Of a stretch of DNA of 64,000 bases, positions 11,618 through 21,582 are shown one piece after another. A program made the translations under genes and the position numbers. Under the pieces are notes generated by a model. That model saw only the letters and a program-made list of their open reading frames with translations, did not search any database and was not told the origin of the DNA. Numbering within the stretch: the first letter of the stretch is position 1; the number at the start of each line of letters is the position of its first letter. Source of the stretch: Kosakonia cowanii JCM 10956 = DSM 18146 (GTDB lineage Bacteria; Pseudomonadota; Gammaproteobacteria; Enterobacterales; Enterobacteriaceae); contig NZ_CP019445.1 in NCBI RefSeq assembly GCF_001975225.1, forward strand, positions 4,030,001 to 4,094,000, given 5' to 3'.

Positions 11618-12757
11618 TCAAAAATATTTGCGCAGATACTCGGTCAAACAGAGCATCGCCATCGCCTGGCCATAGGGCATGGAGGTTAATGGGATCTGGC
11701 GATAAAACTCGAGATCGCTGCCCATTCCTGTGCCGAATGAGACCTGCAACAACTCCCCTTCTGGTGAGATATTTTCGACGATCGCCTTCACCGCCCGCTC
11801 GGCGACCGGCGCGTAATCGGCACTGATATAACGCTTGCGCAAGGCCTTCAGCATGCCATAGGCAAACCCGGCGGTGGCGGAGGCTTCCAGATAGGAGTCG
11901 GGATCGTCCAGCAGCGTATGCCACAGCCCGCTCTGATGCTGACATTTTGCCAGCGCCGCTATCTGCGCATTCAGCACCTGCACCAGATAACGGCGCACGG
12001 CGTTATTCTCTGGCAGATCCACCAGCTCGAGAAAATCAGGAATGACGATTGTCAGCCAGCTGTTGCCACGCGCCCAGCGCGCTTTTGCGAAGTTGTGCAT
12101 CCCGTCGTAGTTCCAGCCGTGGAACCACAGCCCCGTTTCGCGATCCATCAGATTCTGCACATGCAGCAGGAACTGATAGACCGCCTCTTCCACATACTCC
12201 GGTTTGTTGAGCAATTTGCCGATTTTCGCCAGCGGCAGCACCGTCATCATCAGCGTGTCGTCCCACATCTGCTGGTGGTTCTCTTCCGCCAGCGTGATGT
12301 GCTGCATGCCGCCGTGATCGGTGCGCGGCATCTCACTCATCGCCCACTCTGCCCAACTCTCCAGCCAGGGTAGAAACGCCGGGTTGCGCGTCTCTTCATA
12401 GCGGTACGCCAGCGTCAGGAACGGCGCCATGGTATTGACGTTTTTGGTGGTTGCCCCCTCGGCAAAGCGATCGGCAAACCAGCTATCAATCACGCCAAGA
12501 ATATCTTCATCGCCGGTCTGGCGATAATACTGATACATCCCATACAGCCCGACGCCGTGCGTCCACTCCCATCCGGCCCAGCCTTTAGTGTCAATCACAC
12601 GACCATCGTCGAGACGGAGTAAAAATTCGCCGCTATCATCGTGAATATTGACGAGATTGTGCGTCACCTTGCGGATCAACGCTTTCAGTTCATCACGGGC
12701 GATAAAACGCTCTGGCTGACGCAGTAACGGGCTCTGTTTGACAGGCCAAACCTTCAT
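11618..12757 (-). CDS. GH105 unsaturated rhamnogalacturonyl hydrolase (RhiN/YteR-like)
   Basis: The 379 residues fit glycoside hydrolase family 105, (alpha/alpha)6-barrel enzymes that remove the unsaturated uronic acid from pectin-lyase products. The barrel motifs WAGWEWTHGVGLYGMYQYY, NVNTMAPFLTLAYRY, QQMWDDTLMMTVLPLAKIG (with the putative catalytic Asp) and ARWARGNSWL are visible. No signal peptide is seen, so it should act on imported disaccharides in the cytoplasm. It follows the GPH symporter gene by ten bases, the same pairing as rhiT-rhiN in pectin-degrading soft-rot bacteria. Neither gene stands between argS and flhE in E. coli. The exact substrate is inferred. Confidence 0.85.
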   Translation of the reverse strand: MKVWPVKQSPLLRQPERFIARDELKALIRKVTHNLVNIHDDSGEFLLRLDDGRVIDTKGWAGWEWTHGVGLYGMYQYYRQTGDEDILGVIDSWFADRFAEGATTKNVNTMAPFLTLAYRYEETRNPAFLPWLESWAEWAMSEMPRTDHGGMQHITLAEENHQQMWDDTLMMTVLPLAKIGKLLNKPEYVEEAVYQFLLHVQNLMDRETGLWFHGWNYDGMHNFAKARWARGNSWLTIVIPDFLELVDLPENNAVRRYLVQVLNAQIAALAKCQHQSGLWHTLLDDPDSYLEASATAGFAYGMLKALRKRYISADYAPVAERAVKAIVENISPEGELLQVSFGTGMGSDLEFYRQIPLTSMPYGQAMAMLCLTEYLRKYF

Positions 12758-12767
12758 AGTATTAACC

Positions 12768-14342
12768 TCAGTTATAAGTCGATTTCAGATGCGCCTCTTC
12801 CAGCGTGGGCGCAGCCGGTTTATTGCGATTCAGAAAACCAATGTTGTTATTGCCCCACAGGGATTCATACGGCATCCCCGCCAGCATCTCGACCGTTTCA
12901 CGCGCCTCTGGCGTGATGTTCTCCGGCATTGCGCGGCCGTTCTGGCGCATTTTTGCCGTCTCTGCACGCAGCACGCTGTGGGTTTTCAGGTTGAGCTTAA
13001 AGCGCAGGGAGACGAGGAAACCGCAGCAGAGCACGGCGACGGTGCCGAAACACATGACCATCAAAATGGTGTGGCTCACTTCCGGCAACTGGGTTTTCTG
13101 CCCGGAGACAAAACCGGAGGCCTGCATCACAATGCCCACCAGCATCACTGCCCCCGCCTGCGAGGCTTTACGGGTCAGGGTCATGATCCCGGCGAAGATC
13201 CCCTCGCGGCGCTGGCCGGTCACGACTTCATCAATATCGGCAATATAGGTGTAGGTATTCCATGGCACATAGTTGATGCCCCCGCGTCCCAGACCCGCCA
13301 CGGCAGAGATCAGCAGTAGCAGCGAGTAGACATCGCTTAAGCCGGCGTAGTAGAGCACCGCATAGGAGATGGCACTGAGGCCAAACAGCACCACCACCAT
13401 GCGGTAGGAGGGTGCCGGTCCGAAGCGGATGCAGAGCGGGATCATTGCGATCACCGCAATGAACTGGAAAATCGCCATCGTGCCGAGCAGGTTCGAGGCT
13501 AATGACGCCTCCTGCATCAGCACAAACACCACGTAGTAGGTGAAGACGGCGTTAAACACATCCTGGGCGATATAGCCGCCGAGATACATGCCAAGATGCT
13601 GGCGGAAAATCTTAATGCGCAGCGTCGAACTCAGTTCCACCACCAGCCGGCGCAGGCTCTGCCCGAGCGTCAAACTCTTCTTCTCCTCTTCAGCACGCAG
13701 CGCCGCTTCTGTCCACTCTTCACGCGGGCGCTCCCAGGTAAAGATCCAGACAAAGGTCAGCATAATGGCGCACAGCACCGAGAAGACCAGGCTGGCATAA
13801 AAGAAGGAGACGGCGTTGTCTTTACCAAAGTGCGTCAGCAGCACGCCAGGCAGAAACGAGGCGAGGATCGCCGACATTTGCGCCATAGAGATGCGCGCAC
13901 CGGAGAATTTGGTTTTCTGTTTGAAATCATCGGTCATCTCCGGCACCAGCGTCTCATACGGGACCAGGATCATGGTGTAGACCACGTCAAACAGCAGATA
14001 GGTAAGCAGGTAATACCAGAAGCTCATATCCCCTACCCACATGATTGAGTAGCTAAATACGCAGGGAATACCGAGCAGAATAAAGAATTTACGCCGACCA
14101 AAGCGCTTGCCTAAGCGCGTCGAGCCAAAGTTATCGGTGAGGAAGCCCATCAGCGGGCTGACCACCGCATCCAGCACCCTTGCGGCGGCGAAGATAAAGG
14201 TCGCTTCAATCGGCGTCAGGCCGCAAAAGGTGGTGTAGAAGTAGAGTAACCATGCGGCGGTAAGCGCCGTCGTGCCTGCACCCAGAAAATCGCCCGACCC
14301 GTAGGCAAGGTAATTAGCCAGTCCAATTTTTTGTGTTTTCAT
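12768..14342 (-). CDS. GPH-family sugar:cation symporter (RhiT-like)
   Basis: The 524-residue inner-membrane protein has about 12 hydrophobic segments. It carries the GPH loop signature TDNFGSTRLGKRFGRRKFF between segments 2 and 3, as in MelB and RhiT. The C-terminus is a long polar tail of roughly 70 residues. It probably imports the unsaturated rhamnogalacturonan oligosaccharide split by the adjacent GH105 enzyme. The start is taken as the ATG at 14342; a TTG three codons upstream is possible. A 290-base region separates it from flhE. No regulator gene is linked within the window. Confidence 0.82.
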   Translation of the reverse strand: MKTQKIGLANYLAYGSGDFLGAGTTALTAAWLLYFYTTFCGLTPIEATFIFAAARVLDAVVSPLMGFLTDNFGSTRLGKRFGRRKFFILLGIPCVFSYSIMWVGDMSFWYYLLTYLLFDVVYTMILVPYETLVPEMTDDFKQKTKFSGARISMAQMSAILASFLPGVLLTHFGKDNAVSFFYASLVFSVLCAIMLTFVWIFTWERPREEWTEAALRAEEEKKSLTLGQSLRRLVVELSSTLRIKIFRQHLGMYLGGYIAQDVFNAVFTYYVVFVLMQEASLASNLLGTMAIFQFIAVIAMIPLCIRFGPAPSYRMVVVLFGLSAISYAVLYYAGLSDVYSLLLLISAVAGLGRGGINYVPWNTYTYIADIDEVVTGQRREGIFAGIMTLTRKASQAGAVMLVGIVMQASGFVSGQKTQLPEVSHTILMVMCFGTVAVLCCGFLVSLRFKLNLKTHSVLRAETAKMRQNGRAMPENITPEARETVEMLAGMPYESLWGNNNIGFLNRNKPAAPTLEEAHLKSTYN

Positions 14343-14570
14343 TGCCGTCAACCCTGTTCATTTTGGGGGACCTTTGACGATCCGGCTGAGTCAAAGGAAT
14401 TTCTTACACGGCTAAAGTAAGGGGATGCGCAAGGGGAAACCTTTCTGTTTCTGCCATCAACATGCGCTATCTGGCAAAAATGCAAAGAGTGCCAATACTC
14501 GCTTCACTGATTTATAAAACAGCGTTTCTTTTGCATCAAAAGGAGAGGTCAAAATTGCGGGGCAGATAGC

Positions 14571-14595
14571 AAAATCCCGCGCGAACGGCGGGATT
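14571..14595 (-). terminator. Terminator of flhBAE
   Basis: The stem AATCCCGC/GCGGGATT is followed, in the minus-strand sense, by TTTTGC. It lies about 40 bases past the flhE stop codon. It separates flagellar transcription from the GPH-GH105 genes. Confidence 0.7.
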
Positions 14596-14633
14596 GTCGA
14601 TAGAAAATTGAGCTAACTGATTGAGTTTACAGC

Positions 14634-15047
14634 TCAGGGCTGCGCCGGAGGGCGGCGATAGTTGACGATAACCTGGTTGCTGCGCACCGTCAGCGCGGGC
14701 CATAAGCGCCCGCCGCCCGGCACTTCCCAGACATAGCGCAGCGGCTCAAGCGCCGGGACACCATTAAACGCACGGGTAGTGCCACTCTGGCCATCCAGCG
14801 CAACGCAGCGCGCCTGTGAACAGAGGCGCACAATCAGACCAGCAGGCGTCGGGCCATTCAACTCGTAACGCCAGGAGACATCAGTCATCAGCCCGCTAAC
14901 CGGCTCGGTGGGACCGAGCTGCGATGAGGAGGCAACCACGCCACGGTTGGCGAGCGTGATGCCGATACTGCTCGCCTGCCAGGTTCCCTCACCCATGGCG
15001 TGCGCCAGCATCGGCAGTGTGAAAAGCAGTAAAGCGAGTTTGCGCAT
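14634..15047 (-). CDS. flhE: Flagellar protein FlhE
   Basis: FlhE is a small periplasmic protein linked to control of proton leakage through the flagellar export gate; it is not essential for assembly. The 137 residues begin with a signal peptide (about 1-17, ending AHA). GTWQASSIGITLANRG and a C-terminal half with two cysteines (VRLCSQARCVAL) follow. The start overlaps the flhA stop by one base. It is slightly longer than E. coli FlhE (130). Confidence 0.9.
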   Translation of the reverse strand: MRKLALLLFTLPMLAHAMGEGTWQASSIGITLANRGVVASSSQLGPTEPVSGLMTDVSWRYELNGPTPAGLIVRLCSQARCVALDGQSGTTRAFNGVPALEPLRYVWEVPGGGRLWPALTVRSNQVIVNYRRPPAQP

Positions 15048-17125
15048 TATTTGCCTCCGATGGTCGCGGTCATGCGAATGCTGCGGTTGTCGGACATCTC
15101 CATATTCGACAGCACCACCAGCTGTGGCAGGCTGCGGCGCAGGAAGCGGGCCAGCAGCGGACGCAGAGCATGGTTGACCAGCAGCACCGGCGGCGCGCCA
15201 AGCATCTCCTGGCGGGAGAGCGCTTCCTGAGTCTGTTCCAGCAGACGATCCGCCAGACCCGGCTCGAGGCCGCCACCGCCCTGCAGGGCTTGTAACAACA
15301 GGCGCTCCAGCGGGGTATCAAGACCAATCACCTGCACTTCACCAGTGCCAGGGAACCACTGCTGGGTAATGGCGCGGCCCAGTGCCACACGCACCACGGC
15401 GGTGAGTTCGTGCGGATCGTTTTGCAGCGGTGCATGCTCGGCCAGCGTTTCCAGAATGGTGCGCATATCACGGATCGGCACGCGCTCTGCCAGCAGGTTT
15501 TGCAGCACTTTATGCAGCGTCGTCAGCGTCACCACGCCCGGGACCAGATCTTCAGTCAGCTTCGGCATCTCCTGGCTGACGCGGTCAAGCAGCTGCTGCG
15601 CTTCCTGACGGCCAAACAGCTCAGGCGCGTACTGCCCAATCAGGTGGTTAAGGTGGGTCGCGACCACAGTACTCGCTTCCACTACGGTAAAGCCCTGGAT
15701 CTGCGCCTGCTCTTTCAGGGCGCTCTCAATCCAGATTGCCGCGAGGCCAAAGGCCGGATCGACGGTCGCTTCGCCCGGCAGGGAGCCTGCCGCCGTGCCA
15801 GGGTTAATCGCCAGCCAGCGCCCCGGATAGGCTTCGCCGCTGCCAATTTCTACACCTTTCATCAAAATACGGTAGCGCGCAGGCGGCAGATCCATATTGT
15901 CACGGATATGCACCACCGGCGGCAGGAAGCCCATATCCTGCGCAAATTTCTTACGAATACTGCGAATACGCCCAAGCAGTTCGCCATCCTGCTGGAAATC
16001 GACCATCGGGATCAGGCGGTAGCCCACTTCCATCCCGAGGTTATCTTCCAGCTGCACATCGCTCCAGGTGGCTTCCACCGCCTGGGTATTCTCTGGCAAT
16101 TTCACCGGCGCGGCGTCCAGCGGCGCTTTCTCCTCTTTGCCACGCAGCCACCAGGCAAGCCCCAGCAGCGCGGCGGTAAAGAGAAGGAAGACAAAGTTTG
16201 GCATGCCCGGCACCATGCCGAGCAGACCAAGTACGCCGGCGCTCAGCATCATGACGCGCGGGTTGCTGAAGAGCTGGCCCACCATCTGCTGGCCAACGTC
16301 CTGATCGGTGCTGACGCGGGTCACGATAACGCCCGCAGCGGTAGAGATCACCAGTGCCGGGATCTGCGCAACCAGGCCATCACCGATGGTCAGCAAGGTG
16401 TAGGTTGAGCCCGCATCGCCCATCGACATACCATGCTGGATCACACCGACCATCAGGCCGCCGATGACGTTGATCACCATGATCAAAATCCCGGCGACGG
16501 CATCACCACGCACGAATTTACTCGCACCGTCCATGGAGCCGTAGAAATCCGCCTCCTGGGTCACTTCGCTACGACGACGCTTGGCCTCTTCTTCGCCGAT
16601 AATCCCGGCGTTAAGGTCGGCGTCGATCGCCATCTGTTTACCCGGCATCCCGTCCAGTACGAAACGCGCACCTACTTCAGCGATACGCCCCGCACCCTTG
16701 GTGATAACCATAAAGTTGATGATCACGAGGATGATAAAGACCACGATACCGATGGCGAAGTTACCGCCAACGAGGAAGTGGCCGAACGCTTCCACCACGC
16801 GACCTGCCGCCGCGCCGCCGGTATGCCCTTCCATCAGGATGATACGGGTGGAGGCGACGTTCAGTGCCAGACGCAACAGCGTGGTGAACAGCAGAATGGT
16901 CGGGAAGGCGGCGAATTCGAGAGTGCGCTGGGTGAACATTGCCACCAGCAGCACCATGATCGACAGCGCAATGTTAAAGGTAAACAGCAGGTCGAGGACA
17001 AACGCCGGCAACGGCAGCACCATCATCGACAAAATAAGCAATATGAGCACCGGCCCGGCGAGCACTTGCCACTGGGTCGATTTCCAATTGTTCGGCAGAC
17101 GCAGTATTGCCACCAGATTAGCCAT
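15047..17125 (-). CDS. flhA: Flagellar export gate protein FlhA
   Basis: FlhA is the large membrane component of the flagellar type III export gate. The 692-residue protein has an N-terminal membrane half (eight predicted helices) containing the FHIPEP signature RFVLDGMPGKQMAIDADLNAG and its acidic loop. A cytoplasmic C-terminal half, which docks chaperone-substrate complexes, begins around residue 330. Its length equals E. coli FlhA. The start overlaps the end of flhB by eight bases. Confidence 0.97.
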   Translation of the reverse strand: MANLVAILRLPNNWKSTQWQVLAGPVLILLILSMMVLPLPAFVLDLLFTFNIALSIMVLLVAMFTQRTLEFAAFPTILLFTTLLRLALNVASTRIILMEGHTGGAAAGRVVEAFGHFLVGGNFAIGIVVFIILVIINFMVITKGAGRIAEVGARFVLDGMPGKQMAIDADLNAGIIGEEEAKRRRSEVTQEADFYGSMDGASKFVRGDAVAGILIMVINVIGGLMVGVIQHGMSMGDAGSTYTLLTIGDGLVAQIPALVISTAAGVIVTRVSTDQDVGQQMVGQLFSNPRVMMLSAGVLGLLGMVPGMPNFVFLLFTAALLGLAWWLRGKEEKAPLDAAPVKLPENTQAVEATWSDVQLEDNLGMEVGYRLIPMVDFQQDGELLGRIRSIRKKFAQDMGFLPPVVHIRDNMDLPPARYRILMKGVEIGSGEAYPGRWLAINPGTAAGSLPGEATVDPAFGLAAIWIESALKEQAQIQGFTVVEASTVVATHLNHLIGQYAPELFGRQEAQQLLDRVSQEMPKLTEDLVPGVVTLTTLHKVLQNLLAERVPIRDMRTILETLAEHAPLQNDPHELTAVVRVALGRAITQQWFPGTGEVQVIGLDTPLERLLLQALQGGGGLEPGLADRLLEQTQEALSRQEMLGAPPVLLVNHALRPLLARFLRRSLPQLVVLSNMEMSDNRSIRMTATIGGK

Positions 17126-18269
17126 CAGTGTCCTTCTCTTTCAAAAAGTCCAGCGCCTCTGGCACCGGGAGATTCTCAGGTTTAACAGGTCGTTGTCCGC
17201 CGGACAGACGCCAGCGTTTCAACTGCCATACCCACGCCAGCACTTCGGCAACTGCCGCATAGAGCTGGCCCGGGATTTGCTGACCAATTTCAGCGTGACG
17301 ATAGAGCGCACGCGCCAGCGGCGGTGCTTCAAGGATCGGCACGCGGTTTTCAGTGCCCAGCTCACGAATACGCAGCGCCACGGCACCCGCGCCTTTGGCG
17401 ACCACTTTCGGCGCGCTCATTTTGTTCTCGTCATACTGCAGCGCCACGGAGTAGTGCGTCGGGTTAGTGACAATCACATCCGCTTTCGGCACGTCCGCCA
17501 TCATGCGACGGCGGGCGGCGGAGCGCTGCATCTGGCGAATACGCCCCTTCACATGCGGGTCGCCTTCGCTCTGTTTAAATTCGTCGCGAATATCCTGGCG
17601 TGACATGCGCAATTTTTTCAGGTGGCTGTAGATCTGCCAGAAAACGTCGAAGCCGACCATCGGGATGATGCTCAGCGAAACCAGCAGCGCGCAGAGCCCG
17701 GCAAGGTTCATGGCGCTGGCCATCGCCGTCAGCGGCGATTCGCTCATCAGGCGCATCATGTCAGGCCAGTGATGCCAGAGAAACAGACCAGCAACACCGC
17801 CCATCAGCAGGGCTTTCATCAACGCTTTAACCAGCTCTGCGCCGACCTGGGCAGAGAAGAGACGTCCAATACCGCTGATCGGGTTAAGTTTGGAGAACTT
17901 AAACGCCAGCGTTTTGGTGCTGAACACCAGCCCACCCAGCATTACCGGTGCCACCAGCGCGATAATTACCACGCCGACCAGCAGCGGCAGCATGCCGATC
18001 AGCGCCGTCTTCAGCATGATGATGATTTGGCCGAGGATCAGGTTCTGGTCGCTAATAATCTTGTGATCAAAACGTAACCCGGAAGAGAGCACCATGGTGA
18101 GACGTTGACCAAACGACGCGCCGCCAAACCAGAGGATGCAGACGCCGACCAGCATAATGAGCACCGAGGTCAGCTCTTTGGATCGCGGGATCTGCCCCTC
18201 TTCACGCGCTTTTTGCAACCGTTGCGCGGTGGGCGATTCTGTTTTGTCGTCGTTATCTTCAGAGGCCAC
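17118..18269 (-). CDS. flhB: Flagellar export switch protein FlhB
   Basis: FlhB is the export-gate component that switches substrate from rod/hook to filament type. The 383 residues have an N-terminal DDKTESPTAQRLQKAREEGQ region, four membrane helices, and the autocleavage site NPTH in VIVTNPTHYSVAL at about residue 270. The start is uncertain: GTG at 18269 gives the family N-terminus and a weak GGA ribosome site, while a TTG two codons earlier keeps the frame. It is the first gene of flhB-flhA-flhE. Confidence 0.95.
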   Translation of the reverse strand: MASEDNDDKTESPTAQRLQKAREEGQIPRSKELTSVLIMLVGVCILWFGGASFGQRLTMVLSSGLRFDHKIISDQNLILGQIIIMLKTALIGMLPLLVGVVIIALVAPVMLGGLVFSTKTLAFKFSKLNPISGIGRLFSAQVGAELVKALMKALLMGGVAGLFLWHHWPDMMRLMSESPLTAMASAMNLAGLCALLVSLSIIPMVGFDVFWQIYSHLKKLRMSRQDIRDEFKQSEGDPHVKGRIRQMQRSAARRRMMADVPKADVIVTNPTHYSVALQYDENKMSAPKVVAKGAGAVALRIRELGTENRVPILEAPPLARALYRHAEIGQQIPGQLYAAVAEVLAWVWQLKRWRLSGGQRPVKPENLPVPEALDFLKEKDTDG

Positions 18270-18425
18270 GTTCAACGTCCGGGGTTACAGGTGTGACGTC
18301 ATATTGCCAGAGTCAAGCGGGTCTAATGGGCGGAGTAAGGCATAAAAAGAGGGGGTTTTCGCCTTTTGGGCAGGAATGATTCACGCGCAGGCCACGTAAA
18401 AGGGGTAAGAGTACGTCTGTTTTTG

Positions 18426-18458
18426 AAAAAGCGGGAAGGCTCTCCCCTTCCCGCTTTT
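18426..18458. terminator. Terminator between cheZ and flhB
   Basis: A perfect nine-base stem GCGGGAAGG/CCTTCCCGC (18431-18439 and 18446-18454) has A5 on the left and T4 on the right. It ends the tar-cheRBYZ transcript on the minus strand, so flhBAE must start from its own promoter in the 18270-18425 region. Confidence 0.85.
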
Positions 18459-18479
18459 AACGCCACATCTGATGCGAAA

Positions 18480-19124
18480 TCAGAAGCCGAGGCTGTCCAG
18501 CAGATCGTCCACCTGATCCTGGCTTGCCACAACACCCGCTTTGGTCACGTCGAGTTGTGGGCCATTCAGCAGGCTGTCGTTTTCACGTTTCGGACGCGCG
18601 GACTGCTCCGGCATGTTCTCCAGCAGCACCATCAACAGCTGGCGCTCAATCTCCTGGATAACATCCATCATGCGCTTGATAACCTGACCGGTCAGATCCT
18701 GGAAATCCTGCGCCATCATGATGTCGAGCAGTTGGGCGTTGGTAAAGCTGGTGTGACCCGGTACTTCCGCGAGGAACTGACGCGTGTCGGTAACCAGTTC
18801 ACGGGCATCGGTCAGCTCGATCGGGTTTTCAAACCACTCATCCCAGCGTTTGGTCAGCGCTTTCGAGCCTTTTTCCATCTCATCCTGGTGCGGCTGTGAG
18901 GCTTCAACGCTGTTCAGCGCGCGCTCTGCCGCCTGGGCGGTCATCTGCACCACATAGTCGAGACGGTCACGGGCATCCGGAATCGCTTCCGCTGCTTCAG
19001 CAATCGCCTGGTCAAGACCCAGTTCGCGCAGGCTGTCGCGCAGCATGCGCGTCAGGCTACCAATGCGGGCAATGATCTCGCTGGGTGAATGCTCTTCCGT
19101 GGGTTTAATTGAAGGTTGCATCAT
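18480..19124 (-). CDS. cheZ: CheY-P phosphatase CheZ
   Basis: CheZ speeds dephosphorylation of CheY-P, ending the tumble signal. The 214 residues equal the E. coli length. A long helical hairpin is visible, with the catalytic-Gln region [18 protein letters not shown]. The C-terminal CheY-binding peptide [13 protein letters not shown] is intact. The ATG at 19124 gives MMQPSIKPT; an in-frame start five codons upstream would nearly touch cheY and is unlikely. It is the last gene of the tar-cheRBYZ run. Confidence 0.96.
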   Translation of the reverse strand: MMQPSIKPTEEHSPSEIIARIGSLTRMLRDSLRELGLDQAIAEAAEAIPDARDRLDYVVQMTAQAAERALNSVEASQPHQDEMEKGSKALTKRWDEWFENPIELTDARELVTDTRQFLAEVPGHTSFTNAQLLDIMMAQDFQDLTGQVIKRMMDVIQEIERQLLMVLLENMPEQSARPKRENDSLLNGPQLDVTKAGVVASQDQVDDLLDSLGF

Positions 19125-19135
19125 TTGTCCAGTCC

Positions 19136-19531
<396 letters not shown>

Positions 19532-19541
19532 TCACTCCTCG

Positions 19542-20591
19542 TTAAATACGTATTGCCTGTCCGGCACTGATTTTCGCCAGCATCTGCTGGCTTACCTGGC
19601 TAAGATCGACCACTTCGCTGACGCCACCCATATTGATGGCCTCACGCGGCATGCCGAACACCACACAACTTGCTTCGTTCTGTGCAATGGTCCAGGCGCC
19701 CGCCTGGTGCATCGCTAACATCCCGGCGGCACCATCGTTGCCCATGCCTGTGAGAATAACTCCCACGGCGTTGCGCCCCGCATGTTTCGCCACCGAATGA
19801 AACAACACATCAACCGATGGCCGGTGCCGGTTTACCGGCGGGCCATCGTGAATTTTAATCTGGTAGTTGGCACCGCTACGGGCCAGCTCCATATGCTTAT
19901 CACCAGGCGCAATGTACGCGTGCCCTGGTAATACACGTTCGCCGTCTTCTGCCTCTTTCACGCTGATCTGACAGAGCTTATTCAGGCGTTCAGCAAACGA
20001 ACGGGTAAAGCCCGGCGGCATGTGCTGCGTAATCAGAATACCGGGACTTGAGAGCGGCAATGGCTGGAGTACATGGCGAATTGCCTCTGTTCCGCCCGTT
20101 GACGCGCCAATCACCAACAATTTTTCCGAGCTAAGCAGCGGACCGGCTTTTAAGGTTGCCGGTGCCGGCATCGGTTTGTGCGCCGCGATACGGGCGCGCG
20201 ATGCAGTGCGGACTTTCTCAGCGATCATTTCGCTGTAGGCCAGCATGCCTTCGCGAATGCCGATTTGCGGTTTGGTGACGAAATCAATCGCCCCCAGCTC
20301 CAGCGCGCGCAGCGTCACTTCTGAGCCTTTACCGGTCAGCGAGGAGACCATCACCACCGGCATCGGACGCAGACGCATCAGTTTTTCAAGAAAATCCAGC
20401 CCATCCATGCGCGGCATTTCCACGTCCAGGGTTAAGACATCCGGATTGAATTTCTTAATCAAATCCCTCGCCACTAACGGATCCGGCGCGGTTGCCACCA
20501 TCTCCATATCGCTGTGGCTATTGATAATTTCGGTCATGATTTGCCGCATCAATGCGGAATCATCGACGGACAACACCCTGATTTTACTCAT
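19542..20591 (-). CDS. cheB: Chemoreceptor methylesterase/deamidase CheB
   Basis: CheB demethylates and deamidates receptors for adaptation. The 349 residues consist of an N-terminal receiver ([12 protein letters not shown], acceptor Asp in [12 protein letters not shown]) and a C-terminal esterase domain. The nucleophile Ser is in [13 protein letters not shown], the His in [10 protein letters not shown], and the Asp in [11 protein letters not shown]. The start overlaps the cheR stop by four bases. Confidence 0.97.
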   Translation of the reverse strand: MSKIRVLSVDDSALMRQIMTEIINSHSDMEMVATAPDPLVARDLIKKFNPDVLTLDVEMPRMDGLDFLEKLMRLRPMPVVMVSSLTGKGSEVTLRALELGAIDFVTKPQIGIREGMLAYSEMIAEKVRTASRARIAAHKPMPAPATLKAGPLLSSEKLLVIGASTGGTEAIRHVLQPLPLSSPGILITQHMPPGFTRSFAERLNKLCQISVKEAEDGERVLPGHAYIAPGDKHMELARSGANYQIKIHDGPPVNRHRPSVDVLFHSVAKHAGRNAVGVILTGMGNDGAAGMLAMHQAGAWTIAQNEASCVVFGMPREAINMGGVSEVVDLSQVSQQMLAKISAGQAIRI

Positions 20592-21457
20592 GCTTTATCC
20601 TTACTCAGCGCATAAACTGTTTGCCCACGCAGGCTAAACTCGCGCACGAGGTTGCTGAAATTCTCCGAATGCCCGGCAAACAGTAATCCGTCCGGTTTAA
20701 GCAGCGGAGCGAAACGATGCAGAATGTCCTGTTGCGTCGTTTTATCAAAATAAATCATCACGTTACGGCAGAAGATCGCGTCAAACGGTCCCGGAACGTT
20801 GTACTGCTTATCCAGCAGGTTGAGGGTGGTGAACTCAACATAGTTCGCCAGCTCCTGGCGTACACGCACCAAGCCCGCGTGCGGCCCGGTACCACGCATG
20901 AAGTAGCGCTGCATCTGCTGCGGCGAGAGCGTTTTCAACTCATCAAGCCGGTAGATGCCACTGCGTGCTTTCTCCAGCACTTCGGTATCGATATCGCTGG
21001 CAAAGACTTTGAAACGGCCAGGCGCCATGCCCAGCGCATCGGCGAGAGTGATCGCCAGCGAGTACGGCTCTTCCCCGGTTGAGGCCGCCGCGCTCCAGAT
21101 GCGATACTCCCCTGTGCGCTTACGCGCATGCTCAGCCAGCACCGGAAAGTGGTGCGCTTCGCGGAAAAATGCCGTGAGGTTGGTGGTCAGCGAGTTGATA
21201 AACGCTTGCCACTCGGCGCTGTTCTGGTTCGCTTCCAGCATGCTCAGATAGCGGCCAAAATCATCTAACCCCAGCGTGCGCAAGCGGCGAACGAGGCGGT
21301 TGTAGACCATGTCGCGTTTATGATCGGCAAGAACGATCCCGGCGCGCTGGTAAATTAATTGGCATATCCGACGGAAATGCGCATCGGATAGCGCCAGGCG
21401 CTGGGTCATCTGCTGCAATATTGATGACGTTTGCCCGTTAGGGATAGATGTTGTCAT
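20588..21457 (-). CDS. cheR: Chemoreceptor methyltransferase CheR
   Basis: CheR adds methyl groups from SAM to receptor glutamates. The 289 residues hold the N-terminal helical CheR domain ([26 protein letters not shown] region), [13 protein letters not shown], and the SAM fold with [18 protein letters not shown] and [14 protein letters not shown]. The receptor next door ends in the NWETF tether peptide that CheR binds. tap, which precedes cheR in E. coli, is absent. Confidence 0.97.
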   Translation of the reverse strand: MTTSIPNGQTSSILQQMTQRLALSDAHFRRICQLIYQRAGIVLADHKRDMVYNRLVRRLRTLGLDDFGRYLSMLEANQNSAEWQAFINSLTTNLTAFFREAHHFPVLAEHARKRTGEYRIWSAAASTGEEPYSLAITLADALGMAPGRFKVFASDIDTEVLEKARSGIYRLDELKTLSPQQMQRYFMRGTGPHAGLVRVRQELANYVEFTTLNLLDKQYNVPGPFDAIFCRNVMIYFDKTTQQDILHRFAPLLKPDGLLFAGHSENFSNLVREFSLRGQTVYALSKDKA

Positions 21458-21582
21458 AGCGCCTTCTCAACTCAGTTCAGGATGCAACGAGCACGGCTTT
21501 TGGCGGTGCCACTTTTGTGGTGTGACATATTTTTCATCTTTATTCTGATACCGGTCGTGACCACCCGGCGTTGCAACCCTGC

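Noticed and set aside
15410..16408. A 332-codon plus-strand frame opposite flhA, and a similar one at 22195-23274 opposite tar
   Set aside because: Both lie wholly inside conserved genes on the opposite strand and have compositions typical of antisense translation.
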